Both the position numbers and the translations under genes were made by a program. The notes under the pieces are model-generated. The model was not told where the DNA came from. It did not search any database and saw only the letters and a program-made list of their open reading frames with translations. This document shows positions 9,146 to 18,276 of a stretch of DNA of 64,000 nucleotides, piece after piece. Numbering within the stretch: the first letter of the stretch is position 1; each line of letters begins with the position of its first letter. Source of the stretch: Nitrosospira sp. Nsp11 (GTDB lineage Bacteria; Pseudomonadota; Gammaproteobacteria; Burkholderiales; Nitrosomonadaceae); NCBI RefSeq assembly GCF_900142705.1, contig NZ_FRBV01000013.1, positions 1-64,000 of the forward strand. The letters run 5' to 3'.

Positions 9146-10003
9146 ATGAATGCCAAAATTATGGATGGGAGTGCACTTGCTCGCGAGCTTCGAGCCGACT
9201 GTAAGATCCGCGCTGCGGGTTTGACGGAAAAGGGCATGCAACCTGGGCTGGCGGTGGTTATTGCCGGTGATAATCCAGCATCACGCATCTATGTGCGAAA
9301 CAAGGCGAAAGCATGTAGCGACACGGGGATTTATTCCGAAATACACGAGTTTTCCGAAAACGCGAGCCAGGACGAGGTAATAGAGCGTATTCAGGAACTG
9401 AACCGGAATTCCAGGATTCACGGTATTCTCGTGCAGCTGCCGTTACCGCGACGCTTCGAAAGCGATAAAGTGATTGCATCCGTTGCAGTGGAAAAAGACG
9501 TGGATGGGTTCCATCTTTACAATGTAGGATCGCTGGTTACCGGTAACGCTATTTTCCCGCCCTGCACACCTCATGGGGTGATCAAAATACTGGAAAAATA
9601 CAGCGTTCCAATTGAAGGGCAGCACGCGGTGGTCGTGGGCCGCAGTAACATCGTCGGCAAACCCATGGCTCTGATGCTCTTGCAGAGAGGCGCGACAGTG
9701 ACCATCTGTACCTCGAAAACCCGCGATCTGGCCGAGCATACGCATCGGGCGGATATCCTGGTTGTAGCGACCGGAAAACCGCATATGATCACCGCCAGCA
9801 TGGTGAAGGACGGCGCAGCGGTGATAGATGTTGGCATCAATCGCATGCCGGACGGTAAACTGGCGGGTGACGTGGAGTTCGAATCGGTCAAAGAGAAGGC
9901 AGGTTACATCACGCCTGTGCCGGGCGGCGTGGGCCCGGTGACTATCGCGATGTTGCTGTATAACACTATCGAGGCTGCTGAGCGTGCATACGCACGGGCT
10001 TAA
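9146..10003 (+). CDS. folD: Bifunctional methylenetetrahydrofolate dehydrogenase/cyclohydrolase
   Basis: Makes 10-formyl-tetrahydrofolate from 5,10-methylene-tetrahydrofolate in two steps with NADP+, supplying purine and initiator-tRNA formylation. 285 residues, normal length. Conserved stretches are present: YVRNKAKAC with the catalytic lysine, [15 protein letters not shown], the Rossmann [14 protein letters not shown] and the C-terminal [14 protein letters not shown]. Cytosolic homodimer. It ends 50 bp before aceE on the same strand, so the two may share transcription, though they belong to different pathways. Confidence 0.97.
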   Translation: MNAKIMDGSALARELRADCKIRAAGLTEKGMQPGLAVVIAGDNPASRIYVRNKAKACSDTGIYSEIHEFSENASQDEVIERIQELNRNSRIHGILVQLPLPRRFESDKVIASVAVEKDVDGFHLYNVGSLVTGNAIFPPCTPHGVIKILEKYSVPIEGQHAVVVGRSNIVGKPMALMLLQRGATVTICTSKTRDLAEHTHRADILVVATGKPHMITASMVKDGAAVIDVGINRMPDGKLAGDVEFESVKEKAGYITPVPGGVGPVTIAMLLYNTIEAAERAYARA

Positions 10004-10053
10004 CCGCGACGCAGACCAATCATATCGGTAATCCCAACAATTTCGAGACGAAA

Positions 10054-12720
10054 ATGGAACCCATTCCCGACATAGATCCATCTGAAACACAGGAGTGGCT
10101 GGACGCGCTGGAATCCGTGCTGGAGCACGAGGGAACCGAGCGCGCGCATTACCTGCTGGAAAGGCTGGTAGAAAAAGCCCGGCGCTCAGGCGCATACCTT
10201 CCTTACAGTGCCACCACGGCCTATATCAATACCATTCCACCGGGCAAGGAAGATCGCTCTCCCGGTAATCACGCGCTGGAACATCGCATTCGCTCTTATG
10301 TCCGTTGGAACTCCATGGCAATGGTGCTGCACGCCAACAAGAACTCCAATGTCGGCGGCCATATTGCCAGCTTTGCCTCCGCGGCGACGCTCTATGATGT
10401 CGGCTACAATCACTTCTGGCATGCCAGATCGGAAAACCACGGCGGAGACATGATATTCGCGCAGGGCCATTCGTCGCCTGGTCTTTATGCCTATGCTTTT
10501 ATGCTGGGGGAGCTGACGGAGGACCAGCTCAATAATTTCAGACGCGAGGTGGACGGCAAAGGGCTATCCTCTTATCCGCATCCCTGGCTAATGCCCGACT
10601 TTTGGCAGTTTCCCACAGTATCGATGGGGCTGGGGCCGCTGATGTCGATTTATCAGGCCCGTTTCATGAAGTATCTGGACAGTCGCGGACTGGTCAAGAC
10701 CAGCGGCCGCAAAGTCTGGGCTTTCATGGGTGACGGCGAAATGGATGAGCCGGAATCGCTGGGCGGTATTTCTCTGGCCGCACGCGAGAATCTGGACAAT
10801 TTGATTTTTGTGATTAACTGCAACCTTCAGCGCCTGGACGGGCCGGTACGTGGAAATGGCAAGATTATCCAGGAACTTGAAGCCGCCTTTCGCGGTGCCG
10901 GCTGGAATGTCATCAAGGTGATATGGGGCTCCTACTGGGATCCATTGTTTGCCAAGGATACCAAGGGCCTGCTGCAGCAACGCATGATGGAATGTGTAGA
11001 TGGCGAATATCAGACTTTCAAGTCGAGAGACGGTGCCTACGTCCGTGAACATTTTTTCGGCAAATATCCCGAGTTGCTGGAGATGGTCGCCAATATGTCG
11101 GACGATGACATCTGGCGCTTGAACCGCGGTGGCCATGATCCGCATAAAGTCTATGCGGCTTATGCAGCCGCGATACGGCATACGGGACAGCCCACCGTGA
11201 TCCTTGCCAAAACCATCAAGGGTTACGGGATGGGTGAAGCGGGCGAGGCGCAGAACATCACCCATCAGCAAAAAAAGATGGGTACCACTTCATTGAAAGC
11301 ATTTCGCGACCGCTTCGGTATTCCAATTGCAGACGACAAGATAGACGATATACCGTATCTGACGTTTGACAAGGCTTCGCCCGAGTATATTTACATGCAT
11401 CAGCGGCGTCAGGCCCTGGGGGGTTTCATCCACCGGCGCCAGCGGAAGGCGGAAGCGCTGCAGATTCCACCGTTATCCGCATTCGATACTCTGCTCAAGG
11501 CGAGCGGCGAGGGGCGGGAATCTTCCACCACCATGGCTTTCGTACGCATACTCAACATTCTGGTAAAGGACAAGAGCATCGGTAAGCGAGTGGTGCCCAT
11601 CGTTGCGGACGAGTCGCGGACTTTCGGTATGGAGGGGATGTTTCGACAACTGGCCATCTGGTCGTCGACGGGGCAGCTCTACAAACCGGAGGATGCCGAT
11701 CAACTGATGTATTACAAGGAAGACAAGAACGGCCAGATTCTGCAGGAAGGGATCAACGAGGCCGGGGCGATGTGTTCATGGATGGCGGCGGCAACGGCAT
11801 ACAGCAATCACGGCGTGCAGATGATCCCGTTCTATATTTATTATTCCATGTTCGGTTTTCAGCGTGTGGGCGACCTTGCCTGGGCGGCTGGAGATATGCG
11901 TTGCCGCGGATTTTTACTGGGAGGCACTGCAGGACGTACGACCCTTAACGGAGAGGGCCTGCAGCATGAGGACGGCCACAGTCATCTAGCCGCATCCACT
12001 ATTCCAAACTGCATATCTTATGATCCGACGTTTGCGTATGAGATCGCCGTCATTATCCAGGATGGCCTGCGCCGTATGTACGAAGAGCAGGAGGATGTCT
12101 ATTACTATATAACAGTAATGAACGAAAACTATTCTCACCCGGGGATGCCTGCAAATGCGGAACAAGGGATATTGAAAGGTATGTACCTGTTTCGGGAAGG
12201 TAATCCGGCAGGGGAGAATTCAAGTCTCCGGGTACAATTGCTCGGTTCCGGAACAATTCTGCGCGAAGTGATAGCAGCGGCGGAAATACTGGAAAAGGAA
12301 TATGGCGTCGCTGCCGACATCTGGAGCGCCACGAGCTTTACCGAATTGAGACGTGAAGCGCTGGACGTTACCCGATGGAACATGATGCATCCCGCCGAGG
12401 CGCCGAGGTTGTCCTATGTCGGCACGTGCCTTAAGGATCGGAAGGGGCCCGTCATAGCCGCGACGGACTACATGAAAATTTTTGCCGATCAGATCCGGGA
12501 ATTCGTGCCAGGGCGTTATAAGGTTTTGGGCACAGATGGGTTTGGTCGCTCTGACACACGTGAACAGCTGCGCCGGTTTTTTGAAGTAGACCGCTATTAC
12601 ATTACGATAGCGGCGCTCAAGTCGCTGGCCGAGGAAGGTCAGATCACGGCGGATAAAGTGGCGCAAGCGATAAGCAAACTCGGCATTGACCCCGACAAGC
12701 CCAATCCGGTAACAGTATGA
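10054..12720 (+). CDS. aceE: Pyruvate dehydrogenase E1, homodimeric type
   Basis: Thiamine-diphosphate enzyme that decarboxylates pyruvate and acetylates the lipoyl groups of AceF. 888 residues, the usual size of the single-chain E1 of proteobacteria. The thiamine diphosphate motif reads GDGEMDEPES and runs to NLIFVINCNLQRLDGPV. Further family signatures are HGHS-like QGHSSPGLYAYAF near residue 140 and the C-terminal FGRSDTREQLRRFFEVD. It is followed by aceF after 234 bp. No lpd (E3) gene adjoins, so dihydrolipoamide dehydrogenase must be encoded elsewhere. Confidence 0.98.
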   Translation: MEPIPDIDPSETQEWLDALESVLEHEGTERAHYLLERLVEKARRSGAYLPYSATTAYINTIPPGKEDRSPGNHALEHRIRSYVRWNSMAMVLHANKNSNVGGHIASFASAATLYDVGYNHFWHARSENHGGDMIFAQGHSSPGLYAYAFMLGELTEDQLNNFRREVDGKGLSSYPHPWLMPDFWQFPTVSMGLGPLMSIYQARFMKYLDSRGLVKTSGRKVWAFMGDGEMDEPESLGGISLAARENLDNLIFVINCNLQRLDGPVRGNGKIIQELEAAFRGAGWNVIKVIWGSYWDPLFAKDTKGLLQQRMMECVDGEYQTFKSRDGAYVREHFFGKYPELLEMVANMSDDDIWRLNRGGHDPHKVYAAYAAAIRHTGQPTVILAKTIKGYGMGEAGEAQNITHQQKKMGTTSLKAFRDRFGIPIADDKIDDIPYLTFDKASPEYIYMHQRRQALGGFIHRRQRKAEALQIPPLSAFDTLLKASGEGRESSTTMAFVRILNILVKDKSIGKRVVPIVADESRTFGMEGMFRQLAIWSSTGQLYKPEDADQLMYYKEDKNGQILQEGINEAGAMCSWMAAATAYSNHGVQMIPFYIYYSMFGFQRVGDLAWAAGDMRCRGFLLGGTAGRTTLNGEGLQHEDGHSHLAASTIPNCISYDPTFAYEIAVIIQDGLRRMYEEQEDVYYYITVMNENYSHPGMPANAEQGILKGMYLFREGNPAGENSSLRVQLLGSGTILREVIAAAEILEKEYGVAADIWSATSFTELRREALDVTRWNMMHPAEAPRLSYVGTCLKDRKGPVIAATDYMKIFADQIREFVPGRYKVLGTDGFGRSDTREQLRRFFEVDRYYITIAALKSLAEEGQITADKVAQAISKLGIDPDKPNPVTV

Positions 12721-12954
12721 GGGGTCCGCAAAATGGCAAGCGCACATGCGCGAGCTGATTGTGCATTCGAGAGCGCCGAGCATGAACTGATTCGCGCTTC
12801 AGTAATATTTTTTCCACTACATCGATAAGAAACAGGGCGGTAAGGGTGATGGGATGGAAGGTGTGAATATGCCGGATCCGGGGTTGCAGATGAAGCCGGT
12901 GCATTATCATTTCATTGCAAATACCACACGTAAAATACGAATGAAGGAAGAGGC

Positions 12955-14322
12955 GTGGCAGAGACCAAACAGGTATTAATCCCCGACATTGGCGATTTTA
13001 AAGATGTCCCGGTGATAGAGGTTCTAGTGAAACCCGGTGATTCTATCCAGGCGGAAGACCCCTTGATTTCATTGGAGTCGGATAAGGCAACGATAGAAGT
13101 GCCTTCACCATTTGCAGGCATAGTCAAGGATATATCTGTAAAGGTGGGTGATAAGGTTTCTGAAGGTGCGCTCGTTTTGGTAATGGAAGTCTCCGACACG
13201 GATAGTGCGCCACCTGATTCCTCATCTGCCTCAGGCACAGAACCAGCAGTGGGTTCAGTCTCAGTTCCTGAGTTGTCCGCACAGCCTTCGCCCTCGGAGG
13301 CGCCTGCCGAGTCTCAGAGTGCGCCCGACTCTGAAACCCGGCCACGAGAGCCAGCTTCGGCAGGCCAACCGGTTAGTCCATCGGTAAATTTTGCCTCCGA
13401 GACAGACGAAGCCGACTTCGCAAATGCTCATGCCGGTCCATCAGTCAGGCGATTTGCCCGGGAACTTGGCGTGAATCTCGGACTGGTAAAGGGTAGTGGC
13501 CGCAAACAGCGCATTCTCAAGGAGGATGTTCAAGCCTACGTCAAGGCTGAATTATCGAAGACGCATGCCGGCGCCGCACTTGATCTGCTGCCATGGCCGG
13601 AGGTCGATTTCGCAAAATTCGGCCCGGTGGAGTTGAAACCACTGTCGCGTATTCAAAAAATATCAGGAGCGAACTTGCATCGTAACTGGGTAATGATCCC
13701 GCATGTTACGCAGTTCGAGGGCGCTGATATTACAGAACTGGAGGCCTTACGCAAGCAATCCAACGAGGAGATAAAAGAAGAGGGTGTGAAAATAACGGTA
13801 CTGGCTTTTTTAATGCGGGCCTCCGCAGCCGCGCTGAAAAAATTTCCCGAGTTCAATGCATCGCTTGTCAACGACGGCGGGGAGATGAACCTCGCCATGA
13901 AGAAGTATTGCCATATCGGGTTTGCAGCAGATACACCCAATGGATTGGTGGTGCCGGTAATCCGGGATGTGGATCAAAAAGGAGTCGTTGCCATTGCTAA
14001 AGAGATGGCGGGTCTGGCAGCACTTGCACGCAACGGGAAGCTGAAACCCACCGACATGCAGGGAGCAAGCTTTACCATCACCAGCTTGGGAGGCATCGGC
14101 GGCACTGCATTCACGCCTATTATAAACGCACCCGAGGTAGCCATCCTCGGCGTATCCCGCGCCAGCATGCAGCCAGTTTATCGGGATGGACAGTTTGTCC
14201 CCCGTTTTATTCTGCCGTTGTCGCTATCTTATGATCATCGCGTAATCGATGGAGCAACTGCCGCGCGCTTCACTTCTTTCCTGGCCGAGGCCTTGGCCGA
14301 CCTGCGGCGGTTATTGCTCTAA
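12955..14322 (+). CDS. aceF: Dihydrolipoyllysine acetyltransferase (PDH E2)
   Basis: Core of the pyruvate dehydrogenase complex; transfers acetyl groups from lipoyl-lysine to CoA. 455 residues. One lipoyl domain (1-80) carries the lipoyl lysine in ESDKATIE (Lys 44). A Pro/Ser/Ala-rich linker (about 85-140) follows, then the E1/E3-binding domain (about 148-190, PSVRRFARELG) and the catalytic domain ending with SYDHRVIDG (His 428). It has a single lipoyl domain against three in E. coli AceF, a known variation. The start is GTG 12955 with AAGGAAGAGGC upstream; a nearby ATG at 12941 is out of frame. Confidence 0.97.
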   Translation: MAETKQVLIPDIGDFKDVPVIEVLVKPGDSIQAEDPLISLESDKATIEVPSPFAGIVKDISVKVGDKVSEGALVLVMEVSDTDSAPPDSSSASGTEPAVGSVSVPELSAQPSPSEAPAESQSAPDSETRPREPASAGQPVSPSVNFASETDEADFANAHAGPSVRRFARELGVNLGLVKGSGRKQRILKEDVQAYVKAELSKTHAGAALDLLPWPEVDFAKFGPVELKPLSRIQKISGANLHRNWVMIPHVTQFEGADITELEALRKQSNEEIKEEGVKITVLAFLMRASAAALKKFPEFNASLVNDGGEMNLAMKKYCHIGFAADTPNGLVVPVIRDVDQKGVVAIAKEMAGLAALARNGKLKPTDMQGASFTITSLGGIGGTAFTPIINAPEVAILGVSRASMQPVYRDGQFVPRFILPLSLSYDHRVIDGATAARFTSFLAEALADLRRLLL

Positions 14323-14393
14323 AAAAATACCATGAGGACAAAAATATTCTAAACAACGTTTCTCCGCTTCCATGTGTCTGATTTTATCGGCTC

Positions 14394-15068
14394 ATGAATA
14401 GTTCCGAGCATACGCTCATCGGTATTTTCGGCGGAACCTTTGATCCTATCCATTATGGTCATTTGCGGATAGCTGAAGAGATTGTCGAAATGATCGATGT
14501 GCGAAAAATGCATTTTATCCCCGCTGGGTGCCCTCGTTTACGCTGCTCTCCCGAGGCATCGCTGCAGCATCGGGCTGTTATGGTCGGTTTGGCAATCCAA
14601 AGCAACTCCAGGTTTATTCTGGATGAGCGTGAAATCCGGCGTCCCGGAGTAAGTTATAGCGTGGAGTCGTTGCGCGAGCTCAAACAGGAACTGGGGGAGG
14701 ACGTCGCGCTCTGTTTTGTTACCGGAGCAGACGCTTTCATGAATCTTGCCGCCTGGCACAATTGGCGTGAACTGTTCGGGCTGTGCCACTTTATTATTGC
14801 GGCCCGCCCGGGTCATATGCTTGCGGAAAATCCCGATCTCCTTCCGCTGGAATTAAACGCAGAGTGCGCGCGACGCTGGGTATCGAGCGTGGATAGCCTC
14901 AAACATGCAACCAGCGGCATGATTTTTATCGCTCAAACAACTTTGCTGGATATTTCAGCAACAGTCATTCGCGCACGGGTCGCCGCAGGGAAAAGCATCC
15001 GTTATTTGATTCCCGACGCTGCGCTCGATTATATTGCAGCAAATCACTTATATTCGGAAAAAGGATGA
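14394..15068 (+). CDS. nadD: Nicotinate-nucleotide adenylyltransferase
   Basis: Joins nicotinate mononucleotide and ATP to form deamido-NAD, the penultimate step of NAD synthesis. 224 residues. The nucleotidyltransferase signature FGGTFDPIHYGHL is at about 13-25, and ISATVIRAR near the C-terminus is the second ATP-binding motif (usual ISST.IR, here with Ala). Cytosolic. First gene of the nadD-rsfS-rlmH-maf-rng run; its TGA overlaps the ATG of rsfS by four bases (ATGA), which indicates translational coupling. The ribosome binding site is weak. Confidence 0.96.
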   Translation: MNSSEHTLIGIFGGTFDPIHYGHLRIAEEIVEMIDVRKMHFIPAGCPRLRCSPEASLQHRAVMVGLAIQSNSRFILDEREIRRPGVSYSVESLRELKQELGEDVALCFVTGADAFMNLAAWHNWRELFGLCHFIIAARPGHMLAENPDLLPLELNAECARRWVSSVDSLKHATSGMIFIAQTTLLDISATVIRARVAAGKSIRYLIPDAALDYIAANHLYSEKG

Positions 15069-15556
15069 CGCTCACTAAGCTGGTGAAAACGGTTGTTGCT
15101 GCCTTGGAAGAAATAAAGGCGCGAGACGTTGAAGTGCTGGATGTGACAAAAATAACAGCATTATTTGATCGAATGATTATTGCAAGCGGGGACTCTACCC
15201 GACAAACCAAAGCGATCGCCAATAATGTGGCGGAGAGCGTCAAGGCAGCCGGAGGTAAGGTTTATGGCATGGAAGGCGAGCAAAACGGTGAATGGATACT
15301 GGTCGACTTGGGTGATGTGTTGGTGCATGTCATGCAGGTTGCTGTGCGCGCGCATTACAACCTGGAGGAATTGTGGGCAGAAGGAATAAAAGTAAACAAG
15401 GCTTCCGCAAGTTCGGCCAGGAGCAAAACTCTCGTCGAGCCGTCTGCCGTCAAACGCCGTGCCGCCCCAGCTAAAGCTAAAGCTAAAGCGGTTTCCCCGG
15501 TTGAAAAAAATAAAGCCGTCAAGGCAAAGTTGGATTCCTCTGACGACGAGGCCTGA
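15065..15556 (+). CDS. rsfS: Ribosomal silencing factor RsfS with basic tail
   Basis: Binds ribosomal protein uL14 on the 50S subunit and blocks subunit joining in starvation or stationary phase. Residues 1-110 are the conserved fold, with [26 protein letters not shown] and the closing HYNLEELW. Residues about 115-163 are an extra Lys/Ala/Ser-rich tail that includes an AKAKAKA stretch coded by a GCTAAA hexamer repeated three times (15470-15487). Such tails occur in some betaproteobacteria and may add RNA contact; that is inference. Overlaps nadD by four bases and precedes rlmH by 11. Confidence 0.95.
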   Translation: MTLTKLVKTVVAALEEIKARDVEVLDVTKITALFDRMIIASGDSTRQTKAIANNVAESVKAAGGKVYGMEGEQNGEWILVDLGDVLVHVMQVAVRAHYNLEELWAEGIKVNKASASSARSKTLVEPSAVKRRAAPAKAKAKAVSPVEKNKAVKAKLDSSDDEA

Positions 15557-15567
15557 ACCGCCACCGT

Positions 15568-16038
15568 ATGAAGTTCATTATTTGTGCGGTGGGTCATAAA
15601 ATGCCGGAATGGGTCGCGGCCGGGTTTGAAGAATACGCCAAACGGATGCCGCATGAGGCTGCTATTGAACTCCTTGAAGTCAAACCGGAAAAACGCATCG
15701 GCGGCAAAAAGGTGGAGCAGTTGCTGGCAGCGGAGGCCATCCGCATCCGGGCATTGCTGCCGGCCAAGCATTATGTCGTTGCATTGGATGAGCGCGGCAG
15801 GCAGCAGACCACCATCAAGCTGGCCGATTCTATTACCCGATGGATGGGGGTTGGGGGAGATATCGCTTTTCTCATTGGTGGCGCGGATGGGTTGGACGCC
15901 AACATAAAAAAGTCGGCCGATGAAGTTCTGGCATTATCCACGCTGACGCTGCCGCATGGCTTGGCGCGGGTATTGCTGGCGGAGCAATTGTATCGTGCCA
16001 TGTCGCTTATCAAAGGACATCCCTACCATCGAGCATAG
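15568..16038 (+). CDS. rlmH: 23S rRNA pseudouridine-1915 N3-methyltransferase
   Basis: SPOUT-class methyltransferase that uses S-adenosylmethionine to methylate pseudouridine 1915 in helix 69 of 23S rRNA in 70S ribosomes. 156 residues, exactly the usual size. The trefoil-knot binding loop is [10 protein letters not shown], and the family C-terminus [17 protein letters not shown] ends with GHPYHRA, where His and Arg are conserved for catalysis. It follows rsfS by 11 bp, the common rsfS-rlmH pairing of proteobacteria. Confidence 0.97.
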   Translation: MKFIICAVGHKMPEWVAAGFEEYAKRMPHEAAIELLEVKPEKRIGGKKVEQLLAAEAIRIRALLPAKHYVVALDERGRQQTTIKLADSITRWMGVGGDIAFLIGGADGLDANIKKSADEVLALSTLTLPHGLARVLLAEQLYRAMSLIKGHPYHRA

Positions 16039-16119
16039 AAAGGCCATGCTCAGGTAAGATTGAGGCATTTCCCGGAGAAGGGCAATCTGGCTTATTCGGA
16101 ATGTCTCGACACTTTCTAC

Positions 16120-16743
16120 ATGACTCTACCAGAAAATCGCATTTATCTTGCTTCCCGCAGTCCACGCCGCCGGGAATTATTGAAGCAGATCGGCGTGAAT
16201 TTCGGAACCTTATTGCTACGTGAAGCTGCACCGCGGGGCGCGGATATGGCTGAGGTCGTGCTGCCAGGCGAGGCTCCGGCTGATTACGCCAGGCGCATTG
16301 CTATAGTAAAGGTTGAAATGGGGCGAGCCCGGATTTTAGAACGCAGGTTGACGGAGCTTCCCGTGCTGGCGGCGGACACGGCTGTGGTGCTGGGAGAGCG
16401 TATTTTTGGCAAACCAGAAAACCTCACGCATGCAAAAGACATGCTGCGCGCACTTTCCGGCCAGACTCATCAGGTATTGACCGCAGTAGCGGTAGCTGCA
16501 CAAAGTGGGATACAAGTCAGTATATCCAGCTCTGCAGTGCGATTCCGCGATATCAGCGAACACGAAATCCACCGCTATCTCGCCGTGGGCGAGGCGCTCG
16601 ATAAAGCAGGTGGTTATGCAATTCAAGGAATGGCGGCAGTTTTTATCGCGGAGATTTCGGGCAGCTACAGCGGTGTAATGGGATTGCCGCTATTTGAGAC
16701 AGCGCAATTGTTACAAAAATCCGGTGTTGAAATATTTCCATGA
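16120..16743 (+). CDS. maf: Maf-family nucleotide pyrophosphatase
   Basis: Hydrolyses non-canonical or modified nucleoside triphosphates (dTTP/UTP or related) to monophosphates; Maf proteins are linked to septum inhibition and pool cleaning. 207 residues. The N-terminal LASRSPRRRELL motif is at about 10-21, and AADTAVVL supplies the catalytic Asp. I start at ATG 16120, where the family-like sequence begins, although no ribosome binding site is evident; a TTG at 16060 would add 20 residues unlike other Maf proteins. Lies in the nadD-rng run and ends 31 bp before rng. Confidence 0.93.
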   Translation: MTLPENRIYLASRSPRRRELLKQIGVNFGTLLLREAAPRGADMAEVVLPGEAPADYARRIAIVKVEMGRARILERRLTELPVLAADTAVVLGERIFGKPENLTHAKDMLRALSGQTHQVLTAVAVAAQSGIQVSISSSAVRFRDISEHEIHRYLAVGEALDKAGGYAIQGMAAVFIAEISGSYSGVMGLPLFETAQLLQKSGVEIFP

Positions 16744-16774
16744 ACTTGAAAAAAAAACTACAGAAAAATCTTTC

Positions 16775-18226
16775 ATGAACAGCGAGATTCTCGTCAACGT
16801 TACCCCGCAGGAAACCCGCGTGGCCGTAGTCGAGCATGGGGCGGTTCAAGAGCTGCACATAGAGCGCACCAGCAGTTGCGGAATTGTCGGCAACATCTAC
16901 AGTGGCCGCGTTACAAGAGTCCTGCCGGGAATGCAGTCGGCCTTTGTGGACATCGGGCTGGATCGCGCTGCCTTTCTCCACCTCGCAGATATTTGGAGAT
17001 TGCGCCAGAGCGAGGACGCCGGCAAGCCCATCGAGAAGTTGCTGCACGAAGGAAAGAATATTCTCGTCCAGGTAATCAAGGATTCCATCGGCGCCAAGGG
17101 GGCGCGGTTGTCTACGCAGGTCAGTATTGCGGGGCGAATGCTGGTTTATTTGCCCCAGGTATCCCACATTGGCATTTCCCAGCGTATCGAGGATGAAACC
17201 GAGCGAAAGTCGCTACGCGAAAAACTGAAACACTTGCTATCCCCTGATGAAAAAGGTGGCTTCATTATCCGCACCATGGCGGAAGCCGCCACCGACCAGG
17301 ACTTGCAAACGGATATCGAATATCTAAATAAATTGTGGCACGACATCAAGGAAAAGTCCGCCACTGCTCAGCCCGGGTTACTGTATCAGGACCTGAACCT
17401 CAGCTACCGCGTATTGCGCGATTTCGTTAACGACAATACGGCGCGCATCTTGGTAGATTCGCGCGAAACCTCACAAAAAATGACGGCATTTGCCCAGGTC
17501 TACATGACCAACGTCGTGGGACGAATAGATCACTATGCCGGGGTGCGGCCACTATTCGATCTTTACGGGGTGGAAGATGAAATCGAGAAGTCCCTGGCGC
17601 GACGCGTCAACCTGAAATCCGGCGGATATCTGATTATCGACCAGACCGAGGCACTCACAACCATCGATGTCAATACTGGAGGCTTCATCGGTATACGCAG
17701 CTTTGACGATACCATTTTTAAAACCAACCTCGAAGCAGCCCAGGTCATAGCGCGCCAGTTGCGCTTGCGCAACCTGGGCGGAATTATCATTATTGACTTT
17801 ATAGACATGGAGAACGTGGAACATAAAAATGCAGTCCTGGTGGAATTCAAGAGATCGCTGATGAAAGACCGGACGCATATGACGGTGAATGGTTTCACGG
17901 CGCTTGGGCTTGTGGAAATGACGCGCAAGCGCACGAGGGAAAGTCTTGCTCACATATTATGCGAGACATGCCCCACGTGCCAAGGCCGCGGCAAGGTGAG
18001 AACCGCTCAGACGATATGCTACGAAATCCTGCGTGAATTATTGCGTGAAGCCCGTCAATTCGATGCGCACGAATTTCGCATTCTCGCTTCGCAAGAAGTC
18101 ATTGATCTATTTCTAGATGAAGAATCTCAAAGCCTTGCGCAATTGGCGGATTTCATTGCCAAAACAGTCAGCCTGCAGGTGGAGGTGGCCTATACGCAGG
18201 AACAGTATGACCTTATTCTGATGTAG
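16775..18226 (+). CDS. rng: Ribonuclease G
   Basis: Endoribonuclease of the RNase E/G family; matures the 5' end of 16S rRNA and degrades some mRNAs. 483 residues, the RNase G length, without the long degradosome scaffold of RNase E. An S1 RNA-binding domain occupies about 38-125 (GNIYSGRVTRVLPGMQSAFVDIG). The catalytic Mg-binding aspartates lie in TIDVNTGGF and IIIDFIDM, and the zinc-link CPTCQG follows. ATG 16775 (MNSEILVN) matches the family start; the longer frame from 16694 overlaps maf. Last gene of the run; a hairpin overlaps the stop codon. Confidence 0.97.
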   Translation: MNSEILVNVTPQETRVAVVEHGAVQELHIERTSSCGIVGNIYSGRVTRVLPGMQSAFVDIGLDRAAFLHLADIWRLRQSEDAGKPIEKLLHEGKNILVQVIKDSIGAKGARLSTQVSIAGRMLVYLPQVSHIGISQRIEDETERKSLREKLKHLLSPDEKGGFIIRTMAEAATDQDLQTDIEYLNKLWHDIKEKSATAQPGLLYQDLNLSYRVLRDFVNDNTARILVDSRETSQKMTAFAQVYMTNVVGRIDHYAGVRPLFDLYGVEDEIEKSLARRVNLKSGGYLIIDQTEALTTIDVNTGGFIGIRSFDDTIFKTNLEAAQVIARQLRLRNLGGIIIIDFIDMENVEHKNAVLVEFKRSLMKDRTHMTVNGFTALGLVEMTRKRTRESLAHILCETCPTCQGRGKVRTAQTICYEILRELLREARQFDAHEFRILASQEVIDLFLDEESQSLAQLADFIAKTVSLQVEVAYTQEQYDLILM

Positions 18227-18250
18227 CAGCTCGCTGATGCGCTACATCAG
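18218..18250 (+). terminator. Hairpin at the end of rng
   Basis: CTGATGTAGC (18218-18227), which contains the rng stop codon, pairs perfectly with GCTACATCAG (18241-18250) around 13 bases. It lies between rng and the convergent Rh channel gene. No T-run. Confidence 0.5.
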
Positions 18251-18276
18251 AAATCGGCATTTGTCCGGCTTGCTCC

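Noticed and set aside
9443-10195. 250-codon minus-strand frame over folD
   Set aside because: Antisense shadow of folD and aceE, Arg/His/Cys-rich, with no domain.
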